Shown here piece after piece: positions 20,345 through 32,860 of a DNA stretch of 64,000 bases. How positions within the stretch are numbered: the first letter of the stretch is position 1; each line of letters begins with the position of its first letter. The stretch lies in contig JANTUC010000015.1 in NCBI GenBank assembly GCA_026873275.1, forward strand, positions 1,240,001 through 1,304,000, written 5' to 3'. Under the pieces are notes generated by a model, which did not search any database, was not told the origin of the DNA, and was given only the letters and a program-made list of their open reading frames with translations. Source of the DNA: Pseudopithomyces maydicus (taxonomy: Eukaryota > Ascomycota > Dothideomycetes > Pleosporales > Didymosphaeriaceae). The translations under genes and the position numbers were made by a program.

Positions 20345-22628
20345 TTATATTCCCTGACGCACCTCGCATCTCCAATCACCCTTTTCTCCTCTTAAATCAA
20401 ACACATCCTCCAGGTCCCTTCTTTTCAAAAACGGGCCAGGCTTCTTCACACCTTTTCCCCCAATCACAAACCTCCTCACAAACCACTTCAACTCTTGAAT
20501 CCCATACTCAACATAATCCTTTGTCGGTCTTTCAAATACCCGATCCAGCTCCTCCAGTGTCATATCTTTCGTCTCAGGTACCAAAAACAGCACCATGAAG
20601 AACCCCACCACACACCACGCGGCATACCACGCGAAGGCTCCAGAGGCGCCAAAAGCCGAGCTAAACTTCGGCCAGGTAATCGCAATGAAGAAGTTCCAGA
20701 ACCAATTCACCGACGTGACGATTCCCATGCCGAAGTCGCGGTTGTATAGGGGCATGCTTTCTGCGCTGTAGACGAAGGGAACGGGGCCTTCACCAGGTGA
20801 ATAGGCGACGCCAAAGAGGTACATTCCGATGATTGCGAGGACAGGTTGGGCTCGAGAGGTGGAAGGTAGGGCGAAGGCGGTGACCATGGTGAGTTGAAAG
20901 ATGGCCATAAAGGGGAAGGTGGAGAGAAGGAGGTTGCGGCGACCGAAGGTGTCAATCGTCCAGACGGCAGGAAGTGCAAAGAGGAAGTTGATAACACCAA
21001 ATCCCATGGAGATGAGGAGGGCAGAGCGCGGATGGTAGTTTGCGTGCTTGACGAGAATTGTGCTAGAGTAATAGGCCTGGAGGTGTTAGTTCCCATGATA
21101 CTCAAGAACGATTGAGAAATACGTACTGTCACATTGACGCCACAGAATTGCTGAAGAAACATAGTGATTACGGAAGCTGTCAAAGCTCTTCTGTTTCTTC
21201 CTAGAGTGAACAGTTCTGAGAAGGGCTTTTGCTGCTGCATGATTGCTTCTTCGCCTTCTAGAAGATGATCTATGAGGAATAGGTCCCTCGCAGCTTGAAG
21301 CTTTGTGTGTCGTAGCTTGCAAAGCGACATGAAGGCTTCTTCATACTTCTTTCTGTTTCCTTGACGAGCTTTCATCAACAACCACCGAGGTGACTCTGGT
21401 AACGTATAGATATAAGCAACCACAAAGAGTGGACTGTATATAAGTGAGCAAGAGTAGGTATTATAAGCGATGGTTGGAGCCAAATGCTACTTACAGAACC
21501 ATTGGACTTGCCAACATTAGACGCCAGTTCATACTGCAACGGGAAGAGAGAAGATTTTGAGCTTCAATACTACAAATATCGGGGTTACCGCCATCTCGGA
21601 TATTTGCCAAAGCAACTCCAGCAATATAACCTAGAAGGCATAGTTAGGCTAAATCATCCTGGTGGGCACGTGTATCGGTTTACGTACCAAACATAATCCC
21701 AAATGCAGTCCACATCTGCCACATCATAACTAAAGCACCGCGAATATTAGCAGGAGCTGCTTCTGCGGCGTAGATAGGTATAGTTGCACTCTTTGGTCCG
21801 ATACCGAAACCCAATAGGAATCTTGCCGCGAAAAGCTGTTGCCATGTCTGCGGGAACGCTTGGCCAAAGCAGGTGAGCGAACTGATAAGACATGTGAGAA
21901 GAATCACACCGCGACGATCTAAAAGCTTGTTGAGAGGGTAGTTAAGCCAGCATGAAAAAGCACAGCATAAGTATGGAGCGCTGTTGACGAGCCCGATGTA
22001 TCCATCATGACCTGTGAGACCGAGAGCATCAACGTAGTATACCTGTGCTGTGAACAGTGAGCTGCAGACTCAATGAAATCCAGTGGCAGAACAACAGAAT
22101 AACGTCATGATATTCTATTACATACCTCCATTAACTGCTGTTTCATCCCTACATGGCCGTCAGCAAAACCAGGATGGCACCGTCGATCACTTACCAGCCT
22201 TGGACAGCGGCACCCAATGAGCAAAGACCGACGAGCGCGTATAGTCGCCACGGTTGATTGAACTTGTCGATACGCCGCGGGCTCTCCTCGAGATCCAGAT
22301 AGTGGCGCTCGTCGTCCTTCAATGTAAGACCATCACTTCTTTCGCGTCCAGGAACAAATGCAGCCTTTGACTGGGCGAGGAATGCCCCTCTACGGATATA
22401 CTTGTCGTAATCTTCCAGGCCTGATACTTGGATGAAGTTGTCAACACTCTTCGTCATCCTAGGAATGTCGCGATTAGCGAATGCTTAGCGATCTATGCTT
22501 GGTCCATCGATTGGATCCACTTACCGCTCATGGTTCCATCCTGAAAAAGGCTGAGCCAGCAGAAGATCAGGTCGGTCCGCCTTTGGGCCAGTTTCATCTG
22601 GGCTTTTCTCACGCTGTATAATTCTCAT
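20345..22628 (-). CDS. MFS sugar transporter (SP family), about 641 aa
   Basis: Proton-coupled or facilitative sugar transporter of the plasma membrane. Seven exons: 22628-22525, 22458-22195, 22148-22126 (23 nt), 22047-21688, 21630-21495, 21433-21127 and 21076-20345. All phases are continuous. Conserved pieces include WDETAVNGAQ, GRPKS-type loop FGIGPKSATIPIYAAE, LPESPRWLL (the PESPR motif), QQFCGVN, DTFGRR, and the end-of-bundle motif VPETKDMTLEELDRVF. An unusual stretch of about 32 residues sits just before NWRLMLASPM where relatives are shorter. A GTAACC...TTGCAG intron would remove it, but only if one more G were present before the donor. The substrate cannot be read from sequence. The gene is divergent from the kinase gene at 23156. 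Confidence 0.85.
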
Positions 22629-23155
22629 TCTTGAAGACGCGAGTAAAATATGTTGCGCAGAGAAGGATTTATTACATCAACATACTGCATGAGTATCAAG
22701 GCTCCAGGCTATACGCTAGGCCGACTGCGATGCACGGAGGCTGATCATTTTGCATGGATAAGGCAACGGGGCGCAGTTACCGTTGACCTCTCTTGAGGTT
22801 GCAAACACGCTCAGCCACGGCGACCACAGCACGCGCATTGTCAATATAGTTTGCTTATGTGCAAACCTAATGGTATAAGTGTACGCGTAGTGGTAGCCTG
22901 AGTAATGCCTTCGCCGACGGTCTGTTGACAGCTGGGGGCGGCTGGGTGTGTGAGTGAACGAGGAAGTGAAGCGCGGGGCATCTGCAGGCGTTACCTCATA
23001 CTGCGCCATGGTGCCCTCCTCCAGGCATCGCTTTTCCCGCTTGTCCCGGCATGTCATCGAAGCAGGGTGTGTCTTAGATTCCGAAGGCGTAATAACCATG
23101 CTCCACTCGCTGTTTCCCCACATGTCGCTGAAATCACCAAGCTGAGCCAGTCGCG
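22629..23155. other. Divergent promoter region
   Basis: 527 nt shared upstream region of the MFS transporter (minus) and the kinase protein (plus). No clear TATA or repeat seen. Confidence 0.5.
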
Positions 23156-26100
23156 ATGGAGGCGCGCGAAGAGCTAGAAGACGAGATCGCCCACGTTGTG
23201 CCTCACGAACCATATCCCCAATACATCGATGAGACTGTTTTCCTGGTGCTCAAAAGTACGCTCAGTCAACATCCCGACAAGGTATTTTCCGTATGGGCTC
23301 ACGAAAATCCACGTCTTTTCCTTCTACTGCGAATGCTCGGATGCGACGATGACGCCCTCTACCAGAGACTCGACAGTGAGAATATCGGGGACTATTGGGT
23401 ACCCTTGGGCTCTAATACCTTGAATCAACTATCTTCCTATACTGATATCTCCGCTCAAGACTGGCGTCGAGCTCAACACCATGTTTTATCGCAGCCAGAG
23501 CAAATGAACGAACATAAGCTCCTGTCGTCTCAGTATGTCCACCGACACCTGCAGCAAGGCAGCGCCCATTTCGAAGAACTTGAAAAACTGGGCAAAGGAG
23601 GATCAGCCGAGGTTGCCCGCGTGAGGCACAATCTATCGGCTCGAGAATTCGCGTGTAAACGCATCAGGCGCGCCCCAGAAGTCAAGATCCAGCGGAAACA
23701 GCTCATCGAATTCGTCGCCGAGCTCAGTGTGTTGAAGCGCGTTAGTCACCATCATCTCGTGAGCCTTGTGACAAGCTTCACTGATCTCGCATCTTTCTCA
23801 CTAATCCTCAGCCCCGTCTGCAAAGATGTGCTCAGGTCAATGCTTGAACGGCATGCGCGGGACCAGCCCCTTCCAGACTCAGATATAGCTACATTACGTC
23901 GTAGCTTCGGGTGTCTCGCAACGGCGCTCATGTATCTGCACAGCGAAGGTGTGCGACACAAAGATATCAAACCGGGAAACATCCTACTGAGCGATGGGCG
24001 TGTCTACCTGTGCGACTTTGGCATCTCACGCGACTTATCCAAAGCCGAACATTCCACAACAAACGAAGAGGTTCTCAAGGTAACCCCTCGCTATTGTGCT
24101 CCTGAGGTCTTTGGTCGCGAGCCTCGCAACAAGAAAAGCGACGTGTGGAGTCTAGGGTGTGTCTTTCTCGAGATCATCACTGTGGTCAAAAGCTACCCGT
24201 TGGACGAAATGAACGACTTCTTGCTCGATGCCAGTGATCATCAGAGTAATCAAGGACTCTGTTGCGCACTTGATGCTATGACGTCTTGGCTAGAACATAT
24301 TCGAAGCGATAAGAACGAATCCGCAGATGATATCCCGCTGGGTTGGATAATTTCGATGATTCGCTTCGAAAAAGAACATCGTATCACATCAACCGACCTA
24401 GTAAAGATGATAGTCAAAGATTGCTCTGATCTGGAAAACCCAAACTTATACATCGGTCCCTGTTGTACGAGGGCCGATAGCGTAACTTTCGTAGATACGT
24501 TGAGCAGCCCTGCGACGTACACTCCCGGCTCCGAGAGTCTAGGTACGTTTGAATCTGCCCTAAAATCTATTTGGAATGCTCACTGGGTTTTTTCTTAGGC
24601 CAAAACAATACATCTAATTCTTTCGTTGAACAAGACTTACTAAGTCCGCCGCCTCTGCGAAGCAACTCACCCGGCCGGAAACCCAGTGACGCGTCCTCGA
24701 ACTCGTTCAAGGCTTCGGATAATCGCTTGGTGTCAACTCATACGCAGGACTCTAACCTAGGAGACGATACAGACACTACGTCCGTTCGCGGTAACATCTC
24801 TCAGTCGAACTCTCGCGACGAATCCATAGGCACATCTGTTCAGCAAATAGCTTCGCATACCAAAAGCAATGGGTCTTCAGGTCTTTTCAGCCCATCTCGA
24901 CCGATACTACAGTTGTCATCTTCGGTTACACTTCGACCAAGATCCCCTGTAATGCCCCCAGCTAGCTACGACGTGAGGTGTGGTTGTTCGGCACAACCTC
25001 AAGAAAGGCACATTCTCAACACAAGATATGATTCGTCCCAAAAAGATCAGTCATTTGATCCAGAAATCCCCACCATTATGACCTGTTCCAAATGTGAAAT
25101 TGGAGAGGATAGAATACAGATATATGAGACATCACAGCCCGTATCTGAGAAAGATGACGACAACATGACCCCAAGGTTATGGCACGTGACCCGTCGTCTG
25201 GTTATCAGTTACGTCTCAGGACAGCCTAAGATGCGGCATTGCAGTGCATTCTGGATGCCTCTGGCTGACATGAGATTCAAGATCGAACACAATACAGTCA
25301 CACTCGAATGGTCAGATTGCAATCAGATGACCGAACGTATGTCTGGGAATTATTCGACTTACTACGATTGGGTTTACAACCCTGAGCTCCCAAATAACTC
25401 TATCACAGTCACGTTCAATACGTTCGATGATGCTATGAAGTTCTTTGATGTTGTCAGACTGCCATATGAAGATGGGGAAACGATCAGAAGCTGTCGGCAG
25501 ATTGATGTTTCTGACTACACCAAACTAAACATGTACGACGTCGGTCGAGGCAGTATAGAGTACCAAGCCGCGATGTTAACTGTTTTACAAGATTCTTTGA
25601 TTTCTTCTAAACTATTCATCCAATGGCCTGAGGTTGATCTCAATATCAGCATTCGGGATTCGTTTGATGCCCGCTCAGCCGCTACGCCAGGGTACGAAAT
25701 GGTCGTAGAAATGAAAAACGTATCGACTCCGACCTATTTGAGCGATTTACGCGGGGAGCCTGCTGCCGATTACGACAAGGTTGCGCGCTTCAACATAGCG
25801 CGCAATGTCAAAGCGAGCCTTGCAGTTGCTTTTCAAATCGGACTTCAGCATGGCCTTCCGAAACCGCCCGCTAGTATGACACCATTTCCGGGATCATGTA
25901 TTCAGTTACTGACATATTTCAGGCGCAGCGGAAATGCTTCAAGCATCGACTGGGTGGAGCCTACGATATTTTGTCATCGGCACTAGGATCAAGTCCAAAA
26001 ACAAGCGCATTGGCTCCAAAAAGTACGGCCTAGGAGACACGATGTTTTGGGAGAAATTAGTAGACGATACAACGACAAAAGGCCAAAGGCGCATCGCCAA

Positions 26101-26511
26101 AGTGACGTTTCGGCTCCCTAAAGCGGACTTTCTTTGGGTCAGCGGCTGCATTACCGAGACCACGAGCATATCTAAGGCGAAAGGAACAGAGCTTACATTC
26201 TCGGTTTCTAATAAGGCGAGAGGCCAGCTCTTAAATGTTCGTACCATGGTTGCGATAGCATCAGAGGATGCGATGTCTTTCAACGATGTCAATCTCGGTA
26301 CACAAACAGACGACAAGAAAGATATGTCCGATCTCACGTTGACGTTCGAAAAAGAGTATTGTAAGCACGCAGAATCCTTTTTGTACAGTATTTTAATATA
26401 TCTTGACTGATGTTTTACTAACATTGCGCAGACCGCGATGAATTCGTCGATATAATTAGCAAATTCAAGGCGCACGTCAGCGATGTAGCTTCACTGGTTG
26501 CTCCAGACTGA
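23156..26511 (+). CDS. Protein kinase fused to a long C-terminal region, 1059 aa
   Basis: Four exons: 23156-24542, 24599-25873, 25923-26360 and 26432-26511. The three introns of 49-71 nt have GTACGT, GTATGA and GTAAGC donors and the sum is 3180 nt. Residues 1-135 are an N-terminal region found with similar kinases in filamentous fungi. The kinase domain spans about 140-440: glycine loop GKGGSAEV, K168, E189, catalytic loop HKDIKPGNILL (D270, N275), DFG at 287, and APE (YCAPEVFG). The catalytic loop has Lys where HRD kinases have Arg, but the key Asp, Asn and Lys are present, so it is probably active. Residues 460-620 are Ser-rich and disordered. The last 430 residues hold globular segments I do not recognise. 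A membrane is not predicted. The target pathway is unknown. Confidence 0.85.
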
Positions 26512-26769
26512 ACCACTGAAGCAATGCCTCGCTTTAGTAGTTGCTTCTAAAGCGATGCTTGAATAACGGGATTTCCACATTTAATCCTTAATATTTTCTC
26601 GCATGTTTTCGGTTCTCTGTATCATTCGCCATTCGTAATAGAAGATACCCATGTCGTCGCGTCGTGTTTTCGTCTTTACTTACATATCTATTTGGAGATG
26701 AGATATATTTCTAATCAGTTTTCATTCCTATCTATATCAAGATATTGAAACCCTCAATATAATCTCATC

Positions 26770-28692
26770 CTAATACCCCGCACTCTCGATCTTCACGATC
26801 GAAAACTCTAACGGAGCTATCTCTCCCTTGCACAAAACATTGCCCTCTCTACCTCCTGACCAATCCGCCCCAAGCAACACCTCCAAACCAGTCACCTTTC
26901 CTCCTCCAGTCGGAATTTCAAAGCACGCATCCCCCGCACTCTTGTTCTCTGGCCACACCAAAATGACCAACACCGCATCACCCGCCACCCAAGCCGTAAC
27001 ATCAAGCTGACCAGCCGTACCGCTAACCTCCACATGCCGCCCCGTCCCCTCCACCAACAACTCCTTAACATCCTCCCTCGTCAGCACCCTCCCCATCTCC
27101 GTCGTCGCCGTCTCCACCTCCGGACTCGTAGGAAACAACCACCCCACCATACCCATCGCCCCATTATTAATCCTCAGCAAAGCCATCACAATCGCCTCAT
27201 CAGCCGTCGCCCACCTCTCCCAGAAGCTTTCCGCATCGTAGAACCACTGCGGTACACCCCAAACCGGCTTCGTCTCCTTCTGCCCAAGCCACCGCTGGAA
27301 CGAGTAAAAATTCTGCGTCCGGTCGACGACGTCTTGAAAGGGCTTGGTCACGTACTCTGGGTACGCGGGGTCGTCGTAGTGGCAGAAGTCGCAGCCGCAG
27401 TCGCCGTAGGTGCGGTTGCAGACCGTGTTGTAAACGGGGAGAAGGTTGAGGATTTGATGATGGGGTAGGCGTCTTCGAGGATGATGTCTGCGCCGGCGGT
27501 GTAGTCTTCGAAGTAGAAGTTGTAGCAGTTCAGAACGAGGGAGACGGGGTGGTAAGGGTCAATGTCGCGGATGGCGTTGTACGCGAGGGCGGTGCCGTTG
27601 AGGGGATCGGTCCAGCCGTCTGGCTCGTCGCCGGTGTAGTAGAGGAGGAGGCTGGGGTGGTGCTGGAGGCGGGGGAGTTGCCAGGCGATGGAAGAGGTGT
27701 TGAGGTAGGTGTGGCGCATGTCGTACATGACGTAAAGCTCTAGGTCATCGCAGATAGAGAGGAAGGCTTCGAAGGTGGTGGTGTCGAAAGAGGACCAGCC
27801 ACCCGGGGGGACGGGGTGGATCAAGTTGTAGCCGCGATCTTTATATTCTTTTAAGCTCTTTGTTTCGTTAGACGCGAGGTTAGGAGGGATAGGGTTGTTG
27901 TCTGGGTCGACGAGCCAGGAGATCCAGTCCCAGCGGGTGTAGAATCCGACGGGGAAGAGGGACTTCCAGGTTTCGTTAGTAAGACGCGAGCGAACGTGAA
28001 TTCCGCCATTTAGTCGATCCAGTCTTGCCATACTGCCGCCGTCGTCTCTTTCTCTTAGGATTTCCACGCTTGCAGTAGACTTAAAAGTTTGAACTCCGTC
28101 TGGACTCTTTCCCTGCACAGTAAAATGTGCAAGTGTATCTCCTGGGCTTATGCTGGATCTGATAAGGCTTATGTTGAAAGGAATCTCAAAACCCGTCGCA
28201 TTGACCGGTACTTTTACATCCTTCACGAGTGTTGCATTCTTCCCTGAGTCCCATATCCCCACTGTAACGAGCATTTCCAAAAACGGCTTTTCTCCATCCT
28301 GATAGCTACCTTTCTCAGCAGCTGTGCTATTACGATACGGCGCACCAAGCTGCCCTCGATCCGAAACCCGAGTGTCCACCAAAAAAGACCCCGTCTTCTC
28401 GGTATCCAGATAGAAGTTGTACCGCGGATACACATTGAGCTGCAGCCAGAGCGCACCAGACGGCTCATTCAAAGACGGGGGCTCCAACCAGCCCCCAGGA
28501 TCAAAAGACGAATTCTATAGATTTATGTTAGCTAGAAGGCATGTACTAAGACCGCGCAGCACATTACGGTTTCACGATATGCTTTCCCACACCACACGTC
28601 GACGCCAGGAGGGTTATTGAAGGGTGGATCACATAACGCAACGTTTGCTAAAGATAAAAGTAATCCGAAAAAGTGATCACGGGCGAGAACAT
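26770..28692 (-). CDS. Secreted TIM-barrel glycosidase-like protein, about 623 aa (two apparent one-base frameshifts)
   Basis: Exons 28692-28568 and 28514-26770, with a 53-nt intron (GTAATG/CTATAG). With one base added at 28668-28672 (AAAAA on plus), the ATG at 28692 gives a clean signal peptide (MFSPVITFFGLLLSLANVAL). With one base added at 27436-27439, the two large halves join as KSSTFSPVYNTVCNRTYG and give 623 aa with all sums in phase. An N-terminal beta-type region with many N-glycosylation sites is followed by a TIM-barrel-like region (GFYTRWDW, YNLIHPVPPGG, LYVMYDMRHTYLN, LLYYTGDEPDGW, a Cys-rich loop CNRTYGDCGCDFC) and a C-terminal beta domain. This matches the organisation of fungal glycoside-hydrolase-core proteins; candidate acids are in GDEPD. 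The substrate is unknown. It converges with the kinase gene. Confidence 0.75.
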
Positions 28693-29358
28693 GATCACAG
28701 AAGCTGCGTTGTGCATGCACTGTATGAATTGAGCTGTGCGTAAGCCCAGGTCAGATAGATCTACAGGTACGCGCGAGACTTAATAATGTACGAGGTCGCG
28801 GTATGACGATTTTATGGATTGCAGGGTACAAGGATAGCGTTACAAGATTGGCAGTTCGGATGCGATAGATTGCAACCTCAGGGTTTGGATGCGGGGTAGA
28901 TCTGCGCGACGTTATCGGCCGGGAGATTGGACTTGCCGGTAAACGAGTGTGGAACTGGTAAAGTCCAGGACATCATTGTGCTGGGCGATAGAGAAGGATC
29001 CTTGGCCATCCATGCCATCAAGCCACTGGAAGGGTGGCTCCAATGCATCCGTTCCATTCACAGATATCACGTGATTTAATGAATCCATAGATTCAGGGTT
29101 TCAATGTATTCAAAAAGCTACAGATGCAATCGTAGCCACCAAGCAATATCACACAGGTTCGATGCAGGTACAGTTACCTCTAACCGAGCTCGCAATTGCC
29201 GGCAATCTTCCCTGGCCAGTCGCCGACCTACCGGCATGAGACAGCAAAATGAGTACGCCACCAGCTAACACCTAGGAGAGAAAAGCTCAAATGCAAGCCA
29301 TCACCATAACGCACTTATTTCAAAAAGGAAAACCCCTGTTCTTTTGCACACGGCGTCT
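28693..29358. other. Intergenic
   Basis: No gene recognised. Upstream region of the secreted glycosidase-like gene and downstream of the AAA ATPase. Confidence 0.5.
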
Positions 29359-31719
29359 CTAGCCGTAGAGCGTTCCTCGCGTCCTCTCCGTGACCTGGTG
29401 CTCATTGTGCAAGTGCTGCGTAACCTCCAGCGTCGTGAGAATATGCTCATGATCAAGCTTGGCATTCTTCCGCGTAGCCAACAATCGCGCAATCTTGAGA
29501 ATGTTCTTGATCTGGCGGCCATTCATATTCAACTGCGCCAATTCGTCCAATTCGTCGGGAGTGATGACATGCTCCTGGGACGCATTATCCAAGAAGTTCT
29601 TCCAGACAGTGCGGCGTGAGGCAATGGATAGCTCTTTATAGTTGAGAGAGATATGGATTCGGGAAGCGAAGGCGGGGTCGAATGTGTTGACGCGGTTGGT
29701 GGTAAGGAACATGGTGCCTTCGAAGTATTCGAGCACTGGTTTTAAGTTAGTTGGAACGAATTTCAGTTACGGTTGTTGAAAATTACCCCGCAAGAATATA
29801 GAGACGAGTTTGTTCCGCTCTAGTTCGTGCAATGAGCGTTCCTCAAGGAACACATCCGCTTCATCTAGAAGCAAGACGCTGTGCCATCGCGTACACATCT
29901 CCAAAATGTCATGCAGTTTCGTCTCAATACGACGAGGGTCCAATCCCAGGTCTCCTGCGCTCATCATATATAGTGGGACCTTCATCTCCTCGGCGACAGA
30001 TTCTGCCGTAAGTGTCTTTCCAACTCCCGGTGGTCCACACAGTAGAATAATCATACCGCGCCCTTTGCCTTCAATAACATCGTCAAAAGCAGCCCGATGC
30101 TTTTGCTGCGACTCTGTGAAACCAAGGATGAGCTCTTTCTGATTCTTCGGCAATACCAACCGGTCGAAAGCATCTTTCTGCCATTCGATCTCTTTGACAC
30201 AGTTGACGAAGAAGTTGAGCCACATTTTGGTCTTGAGGCTGTACCCGCGAAGGAGAGGTGTGCAAATCAGCTTTTGCTCCGTAGTGAGAGGTGGGCGCTT
30301 AGCCGCATCTGCTTCGTCTGCGAAGTGGCCATCTAATGGCATACCGTCGGCAAAATCGTCACAACCAGGTTCGATGTAGTCGTCGTCCTGAAGTGACTCC
30401 TCTGGATCGTCAATGGTACCATCGTCTTCGTCATCCTGCTCCGAATCACTATCAGAAATATTGGCATTCTTACTGGCAAATGGTGATGTGTAGACGGCAT
30501 GGCCAGGGTCGAAGCGATTCCAGCCATATGTGTCGATGACGATCTGTATAGATTAGAATAGATTTCAGGGGAGATCATCGCTTGAAACTTACTCGGCCTT
30601 TGACCTGGTACTTGTTTTTGCTTCCAAACTCCCCCAGTGCCATGCTAGTCCGTCATATGCCTTGTAGTTGACACCGGCTAGCTCTTCGACTTTAGAACCG
30701 CGCTCGATGAGCCTCTCCTTGACTTCGACCGCTTTCGGGTGGTACTCCAATGGAAATGCTCGAAGCTGTGCGATAGGACGCGTTCCAATAAATGCAGATA
30801 TGGATAGATTGATTTGGCTGGTTCCGAAAGCCGTGCCATCCCAGTCGACGAACTTGCCCACGATCCAGAAACAAGGGTTACCTCCACCATCTTGGCCGTA
30901 TCGGGTACTAGTTAGCTGTATAGCTGTTTCCTGACCATCCTGTCGGGTGAAAATAATTGAGCCAGGCTGGTACAAAGTCCACAACAGTTCGTACGTCATG
31001 ACCCGCTTGTTCTTCATGTCTTGAGATGTCGCAATGAGATCCTTAAACTCCTTGACGAGAATATCCTGCAGAAGCTCGGCATGCTGCCTAGTTGTACGCT
31101 GGTCTTCGGTATCGTTACCAATCTTCGATATTGCTGTTTGAAGCTCTGTCCAGCGATGCACCAACGGTTCGAACTTTCCCGAAAATTCGAGACGGTTGAG
31201 ATCGCAAGTTATCCCGGGGTAATTCTTAAGAACACCACCCAACAGTTTCTTGAGAAGTGGGCTTTGGACGACAATGGAGTGTATAGTGAGAACCTTGGAG
31301 GCGTCCCCATACACTTTCACGTGACGGACGAGTAAGGACCACTTGGCGGTCTTGTCGTTCTCAACTGCAACGCCGAGATCATCTGGTATAGTCTCTTGCC
31401 ATTGATAGCGCCCTTTTTTATCTTCCTTGCCAGAGTAGAGGTCCTTGATGCCCGTTTTCATTCCCGGCTCGCACGCGCCCTCCGCACCTTCCTCGTCAGT
31501 GCCGTCTGGCGTGCCCTTGTTAGCTTTGGTGCCATTTTGCTTTGGTTCCTTTTCTTGGTCGGAATTTGTGGAAGACGCTGAGGACGAAGTAGAAGAGGTC
31601 CTCAAAAGCGTAGGCATTTTGAGAGTTCTGATTGAAATATCACCTAGTCCCCTGAGGGATCTTGGAAAGCCTCTTCGAGTTGCGCCCCGGCCGCGAAACA
31701 TAAATAGTGGGTTCGGCAA
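29359..31719 (-). CDS. AAA-family ATPase, about 753 aa (one apparent frameshift)
   Basis: Three exons, 31719-30593, 30543-29787 and 29735-29359; both introns are about 50 nt (GTAAGT and GTAATT donors). One AAA core in the C-terminal half: Walker A GPPGVGKT (about 546-553), Walker B LLLDEADVF, and the arginine-finger region FLTTNRVNTFDPAFASRIH. The N-terminal 370 residues correspond to the uncharacterised region that goes with this class of fungal AAA proteins. A 40-residue acidic linker (DSDSEQDDEDDG) separates the parts. The frame breaks at 30615-30619 (TTTTT on plus). One more base gives SLEAKNKYQVKGR exactly at the GTAAGT donor. The start could also be the ATG at 31617, since the first 34 residues are Arg-rich and not clearly conserved. 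Function within the AAA group is unknown. Confidence 0.85.
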
Positions 31720-32860
31720 ATGATGTGCTTGAACGACAACCTATATGCATGTGAGAAATGACGTGTCATCCAGCGGCAGCCCAGGGTAGTTGGTGGCATG
31801 CTGCTGTCTGAGCCTCTATTCGGCGTACCTGGTTGTGCGAGAGTGTCGAAGGCCGAACCGGAATACCGATTGGGGTTGTTGTTCTGGCGGGTTATGTGTT
31901 ATTTGCAAGTGAAGCGAAGGAGGAGATTTTTATGGCTGGCCAGCCTTGTTGCCTGGTACTACTTCCGGTGTGGTGAGCAGGCTGAGCCGCGGCCGCCTGG
32001 AGACGCAGAGATAAAACTGGGGTAGGGTGCACGTGGTGAGACAGCAGTATGAGCATGCTCGAGCGCCCACTTAGATGCCTTGTTGTGTTGCACAGCGTTT
32101 GCGCTGTGGCGCAGAAACAGGCAATCACAGAGACACCACACCTGGGCACCTTCTTCACCACGAATTCGAGTCATGTACCGAAAGGGTGACTCCGGAACAT
32201 CGGAACATCGGGAGCAGCTGCCAACACTTCGTTACATGACATTGGGCCCAGTATTGCAGGATACGATGTCACTGGAGCTGTCATATTGCGAGAGTTACGA
32301 CCCTCCCATATACTGTCCAGGGAGATACTTGCGAGGTACTCGCTCGATGCCGCTCGATGCCACTCTCTGGCTTTCGGGAAGACTGCATTGTATGGATAGT
32401 CTTCAAAGTGCACAGCATACCAATCCGCTCACCATCGGGGTAGAAGCACCGCAATTGATACTGCAAGCGCTGTGGCGCTGTGCCAATACGGAAGGCACAA
32501 GGCATCAGCGATGAGGTCATGGGAGGAGTCACAGCGTAGGGCCTCCCATTGTCAAAACACCCTTCTGCCGCGTTGCCGCCACTTCTCGTTTCCATTGCAG
32601 GTCAAGATGCAGTAGCTCTGACGATTGGTAGACGTGGACGAGTCGAGTGGTAGAGCATGTGGATACCATGCGGTGGGTCAGGTAGGTAATGCCCTCTTCC
32701 CGTCTCAGCTGTGGCGGTGCAGCGAGAGCCCCGCGTTTGGCGACATCGGTCCGTCGGGGCTGCCCCGCTAAGAAAATTATTGGGACCATTTCTTCACGGG
32801 GGGACGACATTTGCGAATCCTGGACAGTTACAACACAAGTCGCTGTCCGCGTCTATCACC
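31720..32860. other. Divergent intergenic region
   Basis: Upstream of both the AAA ATPase (minus) and the homoserine kinase fusion (plus). No gene accepted. It contains the short tandem CGCTCGATGC duplication near 32340-32360. Confidence 0.5.

Noticed and set aside
32711..32860. 50-residue N-terminal extension of the homoserine kinase fusion
   Set aside because: The conserved enzyme begins at the ATG at 32861, which has a strong start context; the extension has no targeting character.
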